From Desulfobacterales bacterium (GTDB lineage: Bacteria; Desulfobacterota; DSM-4660; Desulfatiglandales; Desulfatiglandaceae), in NCBI GenBank assembly GCA_022013615.1, contig JAKLQB010000311.1:1-28943 (forward strand): DNA of 28,943 bases, given 5' to 3'. How positions within the stretch are numbered: position 1 is the stretch's first letter; each line of letters begins with the position of its first letter. Shown here in pieces: positions 15,556 to 23,278 of this stretch. The notes beneath the pieces are model-generated. The model searched no databases. It had not been told where the DNA came from and saw only the letters and a list, made by a program, of their open reading frames with translations. The position numbers were made by a program, and so were the translations under genes.

Positions 15556-16557
15556 ATGAAGAAATTCATCAACGATCCATACGATGTGGTCGATGAAATG
15601 CTGGAAGGTTTTGTTGATGTGCACAGTCAATACGTTCGAAAATTGGAAACGGCCAGGGTCTTGGTCAGGAAGGATGCCCCTGTCGCGGATAAGGTGGGCA
15701 TTGTTTCGGGTGGCGGTTCCGGCCACAAACCGGCCTTCATCGGCTTTATAGGCGAGGGCATGCTTGATGCTGTGGCTGTCGGCGAGGTATTTACTTCTCC
15801 TCCCCCTTTGGCATGTTTTGAAGCCGCCAAAGCGGTGAATTCCGGTAAAGGGGTGCTATTTCTCCTTGGCAATTACGCTGGGGATGTGATGAACTTTCAA
15901 CTTGCGGCTGAGATGGCCCAGGCAGAGGGAATCACCGTCGAACAAGCGATATCCACAGACGATGTAGGTTCTGGACCCAGAGAAGAAATCTCCAAACGCA
16001 GAGGGGTTGTGGGCTCTGTTCTGGGCTGGAAGGTTGCGGGGGCCAAAGCTGCAGCAGGAGGAAGCCTTGGCGCGTGCAAGGCAGCAGCTGAGAAGCTCAA
16101 TGCAAACACCAGGACCATTGGTGTGGCAATTTCGCCCTGCACAGTGCCGGCCAAAGGAACCCCCACATTTACACTGGCTGAAGATGAAATGGAATACGCC
16201 GTGGGCCATCACGGTGAGCCTGGAACCGCAAAGATAAAAATGATGCGTGCTGACCAGATCACTGAAAAGATGACACTGGAAGTGATCGAAGATCTCCCTT
16301 TTGAGGCAGGGCATGAAGTCGCCTTGCTTATCAACGGTCTCGGGGGCACGCCACATATGGAATTGTATATTTGCTACAGGGAAGTAAGGCAAATCCTGAA
16401 AGAACAGGGCATCAAGGTCGGCCGCTCATACGTTGGAGAGTTCTTCACCGGCTTGGAAATGGCAGGTTTTTCGGTTACCTTGACAAAGCTCGATAACGAG
16501 CTCAAGGAACTTCTTGGAGCGCCGGCAAATACACCGTATTACAAACTCAGAGGATAA
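15556..16557 (+). CDS. dhaK: Dihydroxyacetone (or erythrulose) kinase, DhaK subunit
   Basis: A 333-residue DhaK. Substrate-binding residues are in place: SGGGSGHKP with H57, NYAGDVMNF with D110, and H219 in HHGEPG, the histidine that forms the covalent hemiaminal with the keto sugar. The family normally makes DHAP from dihydroxyacetone with DhaL; relatives act on erythrulose. The loop reads GHKPAFIGFIG where E. coli DhaK has GHEPAHAGYVG, so the pocket may differ. GGGAGGAG precedes the ATG. It is followed without a gap by dhaL. No DhaM (PTS) gene is seen, so an ATP-dependent form is more likely. Confidence 0.9.
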   Translation: MKKFINDPYDVVDEMLEGFVDVHSQYVRKLETARVLVRKDAPVADKVGIVSGGGSGHKPAFIGFIGEGMLDAVAVGEVFTSPPPLACFEAAKAVNSGKGVLFLLGNYAGDVMNFQLAAEMAQAEGITVEQAISTDDVGSGPREEISKRRGVVGSVLGWKVAGAKAAAGGSLGACKAAAEKLNANTRTIGVAISPCTVPAKGTPTFTLAEDEMEYAVGHHGEPGTAKIKMMRADQITEKMTLEVIEDLPFEAGHEVALLINGLGGTPHMELYICYREVRQILKEQGIKVGRSYVGEFFTGLEMAGFSVTLTKLDNELKELLGAPANTPYYKLRG

Positions 16558-17202
16558 ATGATGACAGACACCATATCAACCGATCAGATGTTGCACGCCT
16601 TTGAGGACATCTGTGACACGATCGAAAGAGAAAAGGATTATCTGTCTGAGCTGGACGGCGCAATCGGGGATGGAGACCATGGCGTCAATATGGCCAAATG
16701 CTTTCGAGAAGTGAAGAAAAAACTGCCCGAGATTCAAGGGAAAGATTTTGAAGGGATTATCAAAGCGGTAGGCACGGTCGTCCTCAATTCTGTCGGGGGG
16801 GCCATGGGGGCGCTCTATGGAACTTTTTTCCTGAGACTCGCTCAGGCCTCAGCCGGAAAAACGGAACTGACCCTTACTGACTTGGCCGACATGTTTCAAT
16901 CGGCCGAAAAAGGCATTCTTGAAATTGGCAAGGCAAAGACGGGGGATAAAACCCTTCTCGATACGCTTTCCCCTTCAGTGAGAGCATTGGAAAAGGCCGC
17001 CGATGAACACAGATCCCTTGAAGACGCCCTGCGGGAATTTGAAACAACTGCCAAAGCAGGCATGGAAGCTACCAAGGATATGATTGCAAAGATGGGGCGC
17101 GCAAGTCGCCTGGGAGAAAGAACCCTTGGCCATCAGGATGCTGGTGCCACCTCTTGCTATCTGATTCTGAGCTCGATGGCGAGGCGTCTGGCAGGTGCCT
17201 GA
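16558..17202 (+). CDS. dhaL: Dihydroxyacetone kinase, DhaL (ADP-binding) subunit
   Basis: A 214-residue helical-barrel nucleotide subunit. The Mg-ADP site is ELDGAIGDGDHG (31-42, aspartates 33, 38 and 40). Further family motifs are GGAMGALYGTFF, KTGDKTLLDTL and GRASRLGERTLGHQDAGATS. It starts directly after the dhaK stop codon with AGAGGA overlapping the end of dhaK, so the two are co-translated. Two consecutive ATGs are available; the choice changes one residue. It donates the phosphate to the keto sugar held by DhaK. Confidence 0.92.
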   Translation: MMTDTISTDQMLHAFEDICDTIEREKDYLSELDGAIGDGDHGVNMAKCFREVKKKLPEIQGKDFEGIIKAVGTVVLNSVGGAMGALYGTFFLRLAQASAGKTELTLTDLADMFQSAEKGILEIGKAKTGDKTLLDTLSPSVRALEKAADEHRSLEDALREFETTAKAGMEATKDMIAKMGRASRLGERTLGHQDAGATSCYLILSSMARRLAGA

Positions 17203-17385
17203 ACATTAAACGAGGCGTCCTCACCGAAAAGAGTTGGTTCCAAAAGCCTCCGCACGGTTTTGCAGGACATTACCACTAAGCCCATTTTCAATTGCACCGA
17301 TCCCTTTCCTGGATTACCAAAAGGTTTTTTTGGTCATCTGGAAAACCGATGAATGCGATAAGAATTTTCAAAAAGACACCATATA

Positions 17386-17598
17386 ATGATGGCGCGAAGG
17401 GTTTCACGTCATAAGGTCCTTGCTGGCTTGCCTCCCGAATGGCCAGAAAATTTATTGCCGGACATTCAAAACCAAGTGCAGACGGGGTCAACAAAAATCG
17501 CAGTTCTCGACGACGACCCCATCCGGCAGTGCCTAGATGTGCTCTCCGGACTAATTCCGTCATCCCACACAAACAAGGATAGGGATTTGTCCAACTAA
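17386..17598 (+). pseudogene. Remnant of a DUF1537 (four-carbon acid sugar) kinase
   Basis: The 70-residue frame contains LAGLPPEWPENLLPDIQNQV followed by KIAVLDDDP. This is the N-terminal pattern of the DUF1537/OtnK kinase family, whose members are usually over 400 residues and continue DDDPTGTQTVHGVPVLT. Here the frame continues DDDPIRQCLDVLSG and then loses all likeness; the bases after DDDP would read T-G-S-A if one base were removed. The rest of the gene is absent. The 540-base gap between dhaL and the VOC gene holds nothing else I can identify. Confidence 0.6.
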
Positions 17599-17743
17599 GA
17601 TCCAATTTGAGCGAAAGAAATCAACTGCAAGAAGACAGAATTCCCCAGTGAAATAAGCTTCGTATTTCACAGGAAAAGCCAGAAAAATCGAAAGACCCGA
17701 TGCACCAACCTAGAGATCTGTAGGGAAGAGGAAGGAGCAGAAA

Positions 17744-18124
17744 ATGTTGCTCAAACACGTTGCGCTCGAATGCAGTTCGGAGGAAGTCGCTGACAGATTT
17801 TATAAGAACCTTTTGGGTTTAAGGAAAATGCCGTCCAAAATTATTCCATCCGCACTTTCGAAAAAAATCTTCAATTTGGATATCGAATATAAAGTCACAA
17901 TTTATATGGATGACATTACTCAATTTGAAATTTTTGTGAGCAACCAGAAAAGGCCTAAGGACAAACGGGTTGAACATGTTTGCCTTGAGGTGGATGATCT
18001 GGAAGCGTTTCTTAACAAGTGTAATGATATGGGAGTGAAAATCCTTCAAATTCCCAAAGAGGGGGGGTTCCTGACATTTATCAGTGATTACGACGGAAAT
18101 TTATTTGAGATAAAGGAAAAATAA
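17744..18124 (+). CDS. VOC (glyoxalase/bleomycin-resistance) superfamily protein
   Basis: A 126-residue protein made of two beta-alpha-beta-beta-beta units: LLKHVALECSSEEVADRFYK at the start, and RVEHVCLEVDDLEAFLNKCN in the second half with FISDYDGNLFEIKEK at the end. H5, H77 and the near-terminal glutamate of FEIKE are possible metal ligands of the vicinal oxygen chelate fold. AAGGAG precedes the ATG. Glyoxalase I, methylmalonyl-CoA epimerase and dioxygenases share the fold, so the reaction is not defined. Given DHAP metabolism nearby, methylglyoxal detoxification is possible but unproven. It converges with the alcohol dehydrogenase gene, 19 bases away. Confidence 0.75.
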   Translation: MLLKHVALECSSEEVADRFYKNLLGLRKMPSKIIPSALSKKIFNLDIEYKVTIYMDDITQFEIFVSNQKRPKDKRVEHVCLEVDDLEAFLNKCNDMGVKILQIPKEGGFLTFISDYDGNLFEIKEK

Positions 18125-18143
18125 AGTAAAATTAACGTATCCT

Positions 18144-19157
18144 TTACGCATTTGGCTTTATTATAACTTTTAGTGATTCATTGCCATCCATTACCAGTTG
18201 AAACCCTTTAACCGTATCTTTTAATGGAAGTTTATGTGTGATCATATCATCTACTTCTATCTCTCCTGATTCAATAAGTTTAATTGCATCAACAATATCT
18301 GGCGGCCCGCAGTAGTATGAAGTTATTATTCTAATTTCTTTTGTCCAGAAATAATTGATAGGGATTGTAACTACCTTATCCGGCCCGGGAACAGCAAAGA
18401 ATACCATAACACCACCTTTATCCACACACTTCCATGCCTGCTCAACTGCAGAAATAGCTGAAGAGCATAAAATCACAACATCAGCTTTTTTTCTGTTTTC
18501 AGCAATCAATCGTTCAGGAACGTCTTCTTTTGCATTGATTGTAAAATCTGCGCCGATCTTCTTTGCAAATTCAAGCCTTTTTTCATTGATGTCTGTTGCT
18601 ATAATCCGGCATTTCTTTGCTTTGGCAAGCTTTATGTGAAGAAGCCCTGACATTCCACACCCAATAACCATTACAGTTTGGTCATTTTTTACTCCGGCAA
18701 GTCTCTGAGCCCTGACCACACATGCAAGAGGTTCAATAAAAGTGCTTTGGTCACAGGTCACATTATTTGGTAATAGGTAGGTCCCGTTTTCTACCAGACT
18801 TTCTGGAACAAGAACATATTCTGCAAAACCACCAGGCATTCTATCTTTAATATTTGAGCACACAGGGTAATGCTCATTTTTGCAGTAATAACATTCCATA
18901 CACGGGACTTTAGGGGCAACAAAAACCCTGTCTCCTGGCCTAAAATTCTTTACAGATCCGCCCACTTCAACTACTTCACCACCAATCTCATGACCTTGCA
19001 CTAACGGAGCTCTTGGCAGCCTGTACCATTCAACAATATCACTTCCGCATATTCCACAGGAAATTATTTTGACAAGAATTTCTTCTGGCCCAGGCTTTGG
19101 AGTTGGAGCTTCTTCTATTCTTATGTCTTTGTTGTTATACCACATAGAAACTTTCAA
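18144..19157 (-). CDS. Zinc-dependent medium-chain alcohol dehydrogenase
   Basis: A 337-residue MDR protein of the sorbitol/threonine dehydrogenase type. Catalytic zinc ligands are C34 (SCGICGSD) and H56-E57 (GHE). The structural zinc site is C86-C89-C92-C100 (CMECYYCKNEHYPVC). The Rossmann loop is VIGCGMSGLLHIKLAKA. I chose the TTG at 19155-19157 because GAGGTG (19164-19169) lies six bases before it and the product MKVSMWYNNKDIRIEE has the usual family start; a GTG at 19166 would add three residues but lies inside that ribosome binding site. A perfect palindrome (19185-19206) stands in the promoter region. It is divergent from mtnA, so it may reduce or oxidise the aldehyde released by the aldolase, though polyol oxidation is equally possible. 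The gene is A+T-rich compared with dhaKL. Confidence 0.87.
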   Translation of the reverse strand: MKVSMWYNNKDIRIEEAPTPKPGPEEILVKIISCGICGSDIVEWYRLPRAPLVQGHEIGGEVVEVGGSVKNFRPGDRVFVAPKVPCMECYYCKNEHYPVCSNIKDRMPGGFAEYVLVPESLVENGTYLLPNNVTCDQSTFIEPLACVVRAQRLAGVKNDQTVMVIGCGMSGLLHIKLAKAKKCRIIATDINEKRLEFAKKIGADFTINAKEDVPERLIAENRKKADVVILCSSAISAVEQAWKCVDKGGVMVFFAVPGPDKVVTIPINYFWTKEIRIITSYYCGPPDIVDAIKLIESGEIEVDDMITHKLPLKDTVKGFQLVMDGNESLKVIIKPNA

Positions 19158-19184
19158 TGATTTCACCTCATTAGTAATAATAGC

Positions 19185-19206
19185 ATAAAATCACTTGTGA
19201 TTTTAT
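19185..19206. promoter_or_regulatory. Perfect 22-bp palindrome, probable operator
   Basis: ATAAAATCAC-TT-GTGATTTTAT is a perfect 10-bp inverted repeat with a 2-base centre, about 28 bases upstream of the alcohol dehydrogenase start. On the minus strand a TTGTCA, a possible -35 box, overlaps its start. The symmetry, size and place fit a dimeric repressor site in the divergent adh/mtnA region; it differs from the SorC-type sites. Confidence 0.55.
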
Positions 19207-19306
19207 GACAAGAAGTCACTTTCTTTAGTAAAAAATATTAGAGAAATAGCGGTTATGTGTCAACGAACAATCATATGTAATATATCATAATTTCTCTATC
19301 TGTAAG

Positions 19307-19317
19307 TGATCATTTGC
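19307..19317 (+). promoter_or_regulatory. Half-copy of the SorC-type operator upstream of mtnA
   Basis: TGATCATTTGC is identical over 11 bases to the first part of the importer-side operator at 13481-13505. The second part (TCA, TGAGC) is not preserved. A CATAAT, possible -10 box, lies 16 bases upstream. It may link the mtnA operon to the same regulator, or be a coincidence. Confidence 0.35.
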
Positions 19318-19455
19318 CTCCATCCTGCTTTTAGGGCTGAAATTTTTCCGAGATCATGTTAGGACACTGTCATTGTGGCTTTCATGCTGGTTGTTCTTTG
19401 CGAAAGGACATCTTAAAAACCGATTTGGGACCTTTGTCGGAGAAAGGGTGTAAAA

Positions 19456-20574
19456 ATGAATGTTGACGGCAAACACTACCGCACGATCTGGCTCAAGGAA
19501 AATGAATCTAATATAGTCCAGATTATTGATCAACGGTCCCTCCCCCACAGGTTTGTAATCGAGGACCTTACTACTGTGGGTGAAATTGCCCGTGCGATCA
19601 AGGATATGCATGTTCGCGGGGCGGGCTTGATCGGGGCTACAGCCGGTTACGGCATGTATATCGCTGCCCTACATGCTCCACGCGATTCTGATCAAGCGTT
19701 TTTGGACCAATTAGTGTCCGATGGTGAAAAACTGAAAGCGACTCGCCCAACTGCAGTCAATCTCGAATGGGCGGTCAGGCGACAGCTTGATGCAAGTAGC
19801 GCATGCGATGGCGACTTTGAGGCCAAGATCCATGTGGCCCAGGATATGGCCCAGACAATTGCTCATGATGATTCAGAATTCTGCCGCCGCATTGGAGAAC
19901 ATGGCGTAGCGATTATCGAAGAAATCAGCCAGCGAAAAAATGGTGATGTTGTAAACATTCTAACCCACTGCAACGCTGGCTGGTTGGCTTTTGTTGATTA
20001 CGGCACGGCCACTGCGCCGGTATATGCAGCGTACGACCGTGGGATAAAGGTCCACGTCTGGGTTGACGAAACCCGTCCCCGAAACCAGGGAGCAAGCCTG
20101 ACGTCATGGGAACTGGGCCAGCATGGTGTGCCGCATACGGTCATTGTTGACAATGTGGGGGGACATTTGATGCAGCATGGCATGGTGGATCTGGTCATCA
20201 CCGGTACTGATCGCACAACTTACACAGGAGATGTGGCAAATAAAATTGGTACATACCTCAAAGCTCTGGCGGCAAAGGACAACGGCGTACCATTTTACGT
20301 CGCCTTGCCGTCTACAACATTTGACTGGGAGATTCGTGACGGTGTAAAAGAAATCCCAATTGAGGAACGTGATGCGACTGAGGTAAAATATATCAAAGGC
20401 CTCCACGACGGAGAACTCAAGAGGGTCCTTTTGACACCTGAAGACAGTCCGGCCGTAAACTACGCCTTTGATGTCACTCCTGCCCGCCTTGTGACCGGTC
20501 TTATCACCGAGCGCGGCATCTGCGATGCCTCGGAGGAAGGCGTGCTGGGATTATACCCGGAAAAGCGACCTTAG
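19456..20574 (+). CDS. mtnA: S-methyl-5-thioribose-1-phosphate isomerase, first copy
   Basis: A 372-residue MtnA/eIF2B-like isomerase that turns 5-methylthioribose 1-phosphate (or 5-deoxyribose 1-phosphate) into the 1-phospho-ketose. Catalytic C172 in LTHCNAG and D252 in GTDR are present, as are ATRPTAVNLEWA (95-106), VDETRPRNQGASLTSWEL and GDVANKIGT. The substrate loop reads VRGAGLIG (53-60) where most MtnAs, including the second copy here, have RGAPAIG. It is only distantly like the second copy (I judge under half identical by eye). GGAG precedes the ATG. mtnK follows after 40 bases. No mtnB, mtnC, mtnD or mtnE is present. Confidence 0.88.
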   Translation: MNVDGKHYRTIWLKENESNIVQIIDQRSLPHRFVIEDLTTVGEIARAIKDMHVRGAGLIGATAGYGMYIAALHAPRDSDQAFLDQLVSDGEKLKATRPTAVNLEWAVRRQLDASSACDGDFEAKIHVAQDMAQTIAHDDSEFCRRIGEHGVAIIEEISQRKNGDVVNILTHCNAGWLAFVDYGTATAPVYAAYDRGIKVHVWVDETRPRNQGASLTSWELGQHGVPHTVIVDNVGGHLMQHGMVDLVITGTDRTTYTGDVANKIGTYLKALAAKDNGVPFYVALPSTTFDWEIRDGVKEIPIEERDATEVKYIKGLHDGELKRVLLTPEDSPAVNYAFDVTPARLVTGLITERGICDASEEGVLGLYPEKRP

Positions 20575-20614
20575 ATTTCAGCGATATACTCAAAGAAGAT
20601 ACAGGGAAGTTACT

Positions 20615-21877
20615 ATGACTTACCAACCACTTAACAGTAAAAGCATTATTGATTATGTGAAGAATCGCCCTGCATTAAAAAACATTTTGCCTGCCCACAG
20701 CAATCTGGTTGCAAAAGAAATTGGAGATGGCAACCTTAATCTTGTATTCATCATTGAAAACCCGAACAAACCTGAGCAATCAGCGGTCTTGAAACAGGCG
20801 CTGCCTTATTTGCGTGTTGCCGGTGAATCGTGGCCTCTAACCCGGGAGAGAACGCACTTTGAAACCCAGGCCCTTTTGAAATATAATGAGCTGGCCCCAG
20901 GCTTGGCGCCAGTTGTGTATGATTATGATGAAGAGATGTCGCTTGTTGTGATAGAGTACTTGCGAGAGCACGAAATTATGCGCAAAGGACTGGTGGCCCG
21001 CAAGCGCTATCCTCATTTCGCCGATCATACCTCCACCTTTCTGGCCAATTCCCTCTTTTATACGTCAGACCTATACCTCACAGGCGTCGAGAAGAAGCTT
21101 CTTATGGCGAAATTCGTAAACGAGCAACTCCGCAAGCTCCAGGAAGACTTTGTTTATACCAACCCGTATATGGAGTCTGAAGAGAACAACTGGAATCCCC
21201 TGGTTGATGCCGAAGTGCAGGCCGTGCGCGCTAACGCCGAGCTAAAGATGGCCATCGCCGAGATGAAAGATGCCTACATGAACCATTCCGAGGCCCTCAT
21301 CCACGCCGATCTCCACACAGGCAGCATCATGCTCAATGAACGCGACACCCGTGTCATTGATCCCGAATTCGCCTTCTTTGGTCCTATCGCTTACGACGTT
21401 GGGGCCGTGCTCCAGAATCTGGTCTTGAACTATCTTTCCCATTACGGACATACACCGGACAAAAAAGAACGCGAAACATACCAGGAATATATCCTGGAAA
21501 TGATCTGCGACATCTGGAATCAGTTCGCCCAAAAGTTCGACGAAACCTGGGCAGCCAATAATCGGGGGGAGTTAGTTCCCACAAAGTATTGGGATTTCCC
21601 TGGCGGTAAAGAAGCTTTCGCCGAATATCGTCGTCGCTACATACACAAGTTGTTGCAGGAAACGGCAGGACACGGCGGTGTCAAGTTCCTCCGCCGCATG
21701 ATGGGTATAGTCAACGTCTGGGACATCAGCAGCATTAAAGACCCGGAAAAGCGGGCTATTGCTGAACGTCTGGCAATACGTATTGGCTCGCGATGGGTAC
21801 TTGAACGCAAGCAAATCAACAGCGTTGAAGACCTGACCGGTATTGTTCGGGAGGAGACAAAAGACGTTAAACTTTAA
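20615..21877 (+). CDS. mtnK: S-methyl-5-thioribose kinase, first copy
   Basis: A 420-residue APH-fold kinase that phosphorylates 5-methylthioribose at C1. Seen are the nucleotide loop GDGNLNLVF (37-45), the catalytic HADLHTGS (230-237) and metal-binding IDPEFAFFGPIAYDVG (248-263), plus GESWPLTRER, all characteristic of MtnK. The start MTYQPLN at 20615 has AGGGAAG upstream; the frame extends to 20525, but that would overlap mtnA and add an unrelated leader. It forms a pair with mtnA upstream and is followed after 160 bases by a ribose-type importer. The 5-deoxyribose kinase of the 5'-deoxyadenosine salvage route is a possible alternative role. Confidence 0.9.
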   Translation: MTYQPLNSKSIIDYVKNRPALKNILPAHSNLVAKEIGDGNLNLVFIIENPNKPEQSAVLKQALPYLRVAGESWPLTRERTHFETQALLKYNELAPGLAPVVYDYDEEMSLVVIEYLREHEIMRKGLVARKRYPHFADHTSTFLANSLFYTSDLYLTGVEKKLLMAKFVNEQLRKLQEDFVYTNPYMESEENNWNPLVDAEVQAVRANAELKMAIAEMKDAYMNHSEALIHADLHTGSIMLNERDTRVIDPEFAFFGPIAYDVGAVLQNLVLNYLSHYGHTPDKKERETYQEYILEMICDIWNQFAQKFDETWAANNRGELVPTKYWDFPGGKEAFAEYRRRYIHKLLQETAGHGGVKFLRRMMGIVNVWDISSIKDPEKRAIAERLAIRIGSRWVLERKQINSVEDLTGIVREETKDVKL

Positions 21878-22039
21878 GTGCGAACAGGATTCAGGATGGC
21901 CGCTTGTGTAGGCTGGCTGTTTAAATAAATTTTAATAAAAAAAGGGGGTGATTACTACAGAGGAAAATAAAAGAAGTGGTTCGAGGGCACAAGGGTATTT
22001 TAACTAAAATATTAGTCTAAAAGAAGGAGGGTTTGATTC

Positions 22040-23191
22040 ATGGAAAAGAAAAAATACCTTAAAGCGGTCTGTGCGAATGATAGTGTTCAAAGAGAGGCCA
22101 AGGAACTCATTGACAATAAAGGACTTGCGGAATTTGCCTCCATTGCCGCAAAAAAACTTGATCGGCGATCTTTTTTTGGAGTGATGGGAGGGGCTGCGGC
22201 CTCCTTAAGCATGGTCAATCTGTTTAGTGGCACAGCAGAAGCAAAGAAGGCAGAGCTGCCCCCGGCCAGGTACAATGCTGTGTACTGCAGCCTGGGGTTG
22301 GCAAATGCTTGGGTCCGTGGAGGGGCTGAGACCTGTACAAAGTTAGGGGAAATCCTTGGCATTACATTTAAGATTTATGATGCGAAATTCAGTATAGAAA
22401 CCCAGAGAAGCCAATTTGAAACAGTTGCCAGCCATGCCAAAGACTATGATGCTGTTTTAATACATCCCGGTGCAATTGGTGCTTACACTGCGCCTTGCAA
22501 GAAAATCCTTGATGCAGGATCTTTGCTCGTAGACATCGACACCAGGTTAACAAAAAACATCGATGATCTTGACATTCTTTGTTTTACAGAACCGGATAAT
22601 GATTATATGGGGGCAGTCGTAACTGAGGAGATCTGCAAGGCCATGAACTATGAAGGTGGAATCGTCGAGACCCAGGGAATGTTAACCCATACAGGGGCTC
22701 AAGGGAGACACCGGGGTTTTGAGAAGACCGTAAAAAAATATCCAAAAATCAAGGTTCTCGATCAAACTCCAACCAATTGGGATCCAAATAAAGCGCGCGA
22801 AATCTGGGAAAATCTATTGGTAAAATACGGAGATAAGATCAAAGGTGGTTTTTTCCACAATGATGGCCTGGCGCTTGCTGCACAATCCGCGTGCAAGGCG
22901 AATGGTTTCGAGGCCGGGTCTAAAGGCATTTTCCTGGGTGGTGTGGATGCTATTTCTGATGATCTGAAACAGTTTGCAAAAGAACGAATGCTCGCAACCG
23001 TGGCCAACCCCACAGGTAGAGTCCATGGATATGGCGTGTGGGCGGTCTATTATACCCTTGCACAGGGGGAAAAGAAAGGCCAAATACCAAAGCATATTCA
23101 CTGTGACGGGCCTTTCTACTCCCACTTTGATCCACAAATTAAGGGCAAAGTAGATAGTTCAATCTGGTTATCTGCTCATTACTTACTGTAG
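22040..23191 (+). CDS. Ribose-type ABC sugar-binding protein with Tat signal
   Basis: A 383-residue periplasmic-binding-protein type 1 (RbsB-like) domain following an unusually long N terminus. The twin-arginine motif DRRSFFGVMGG sits at residues 41-51, then GAAASLSMVNLF and a likely cleavage after TAEA. The 40 residues before the arginines are charged and may fold or bind a chaperone. Ligand-domain hallmarks are VLIHPGAIGAYTAPCKKILD and the C-terminal FLGGVDAISDDLK. AGGAGGG precedes the ATG. It is followed by a hairpin, then rbsA- and rbsC-like genes. Lying between two mtnA/mtnK pairs, its ligand may be 5-methylthioribose, 5-deoxyribose or a nucleoside-derived pentose. Confidence 0.85.
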   Translation: MEKKKYLKAVCANDSVQREAKELIDNKGLAEFASIAAKKLDRRSFFGVMGGAAASLSMVNLFSGTAEAKKAELPPARYNAVYCSLGLANAWVRGGAETCTKLGEILGITFKIYDAKFSIETQRSQFETVASHAKDYDAVLIHPGAIGAYTAPCKKILDAGSLLVDIDTRLTKNIDDLDILCFTEPDNDYMGAVVTEEICKAMNYEGGIVETQGMLTHTGAQGRHRGFEKTVKKYPKIKVLDQTPTNWDPNKAREIWENLLVKYGDKIKGGFFHNDGLALAAQSACKANGFEAGSKGIFLGGVDAISDDLKQFAKERMLATVANPTGRVHGYGVWAVYYTLAQGEKKGQIPKHIHCDGPFYSHFDPQIKGKVDSSIWLSAHYLL

Positions 23192-23203
23192 GACGATGTG
23201 CTG

Positions 23204-23239
23204 TTCCAGACATACCCTTACGATTGGGTATGCCTGGAA
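23204..23239 (+). terminator. Intercistronic stem-loop after the second binding-protein gene
   Basis: TTCCAGACATACCC (23204-23217) and GGGTATGCCTGGAA (23226-23239) form a 14-bp stem with one mismatch and an 8-base loop. There is no T-run, so it more likely protects the 3' end of the binding-protein message than ends transcription. The other importer in the window has a comparable structure at the same point. Confidence 0.55.
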
Positions 23240-23278
23240 TGGTTTGGAAAATCTACAGGCAATAAGGATCATTAGGGC

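Noticed and set aside
17316..17334. ACCAAAA...TTTTGGT hairpin after dhaL as a terminator
   Set aside because: The stem is short and A+T-rich and no T-run follows the second arm.
21948..22007. GTG-started 19-codon frame behind a GGGGG run before the second binding protein
   Set aside because: No recognisable product and no coupling to the next gene.
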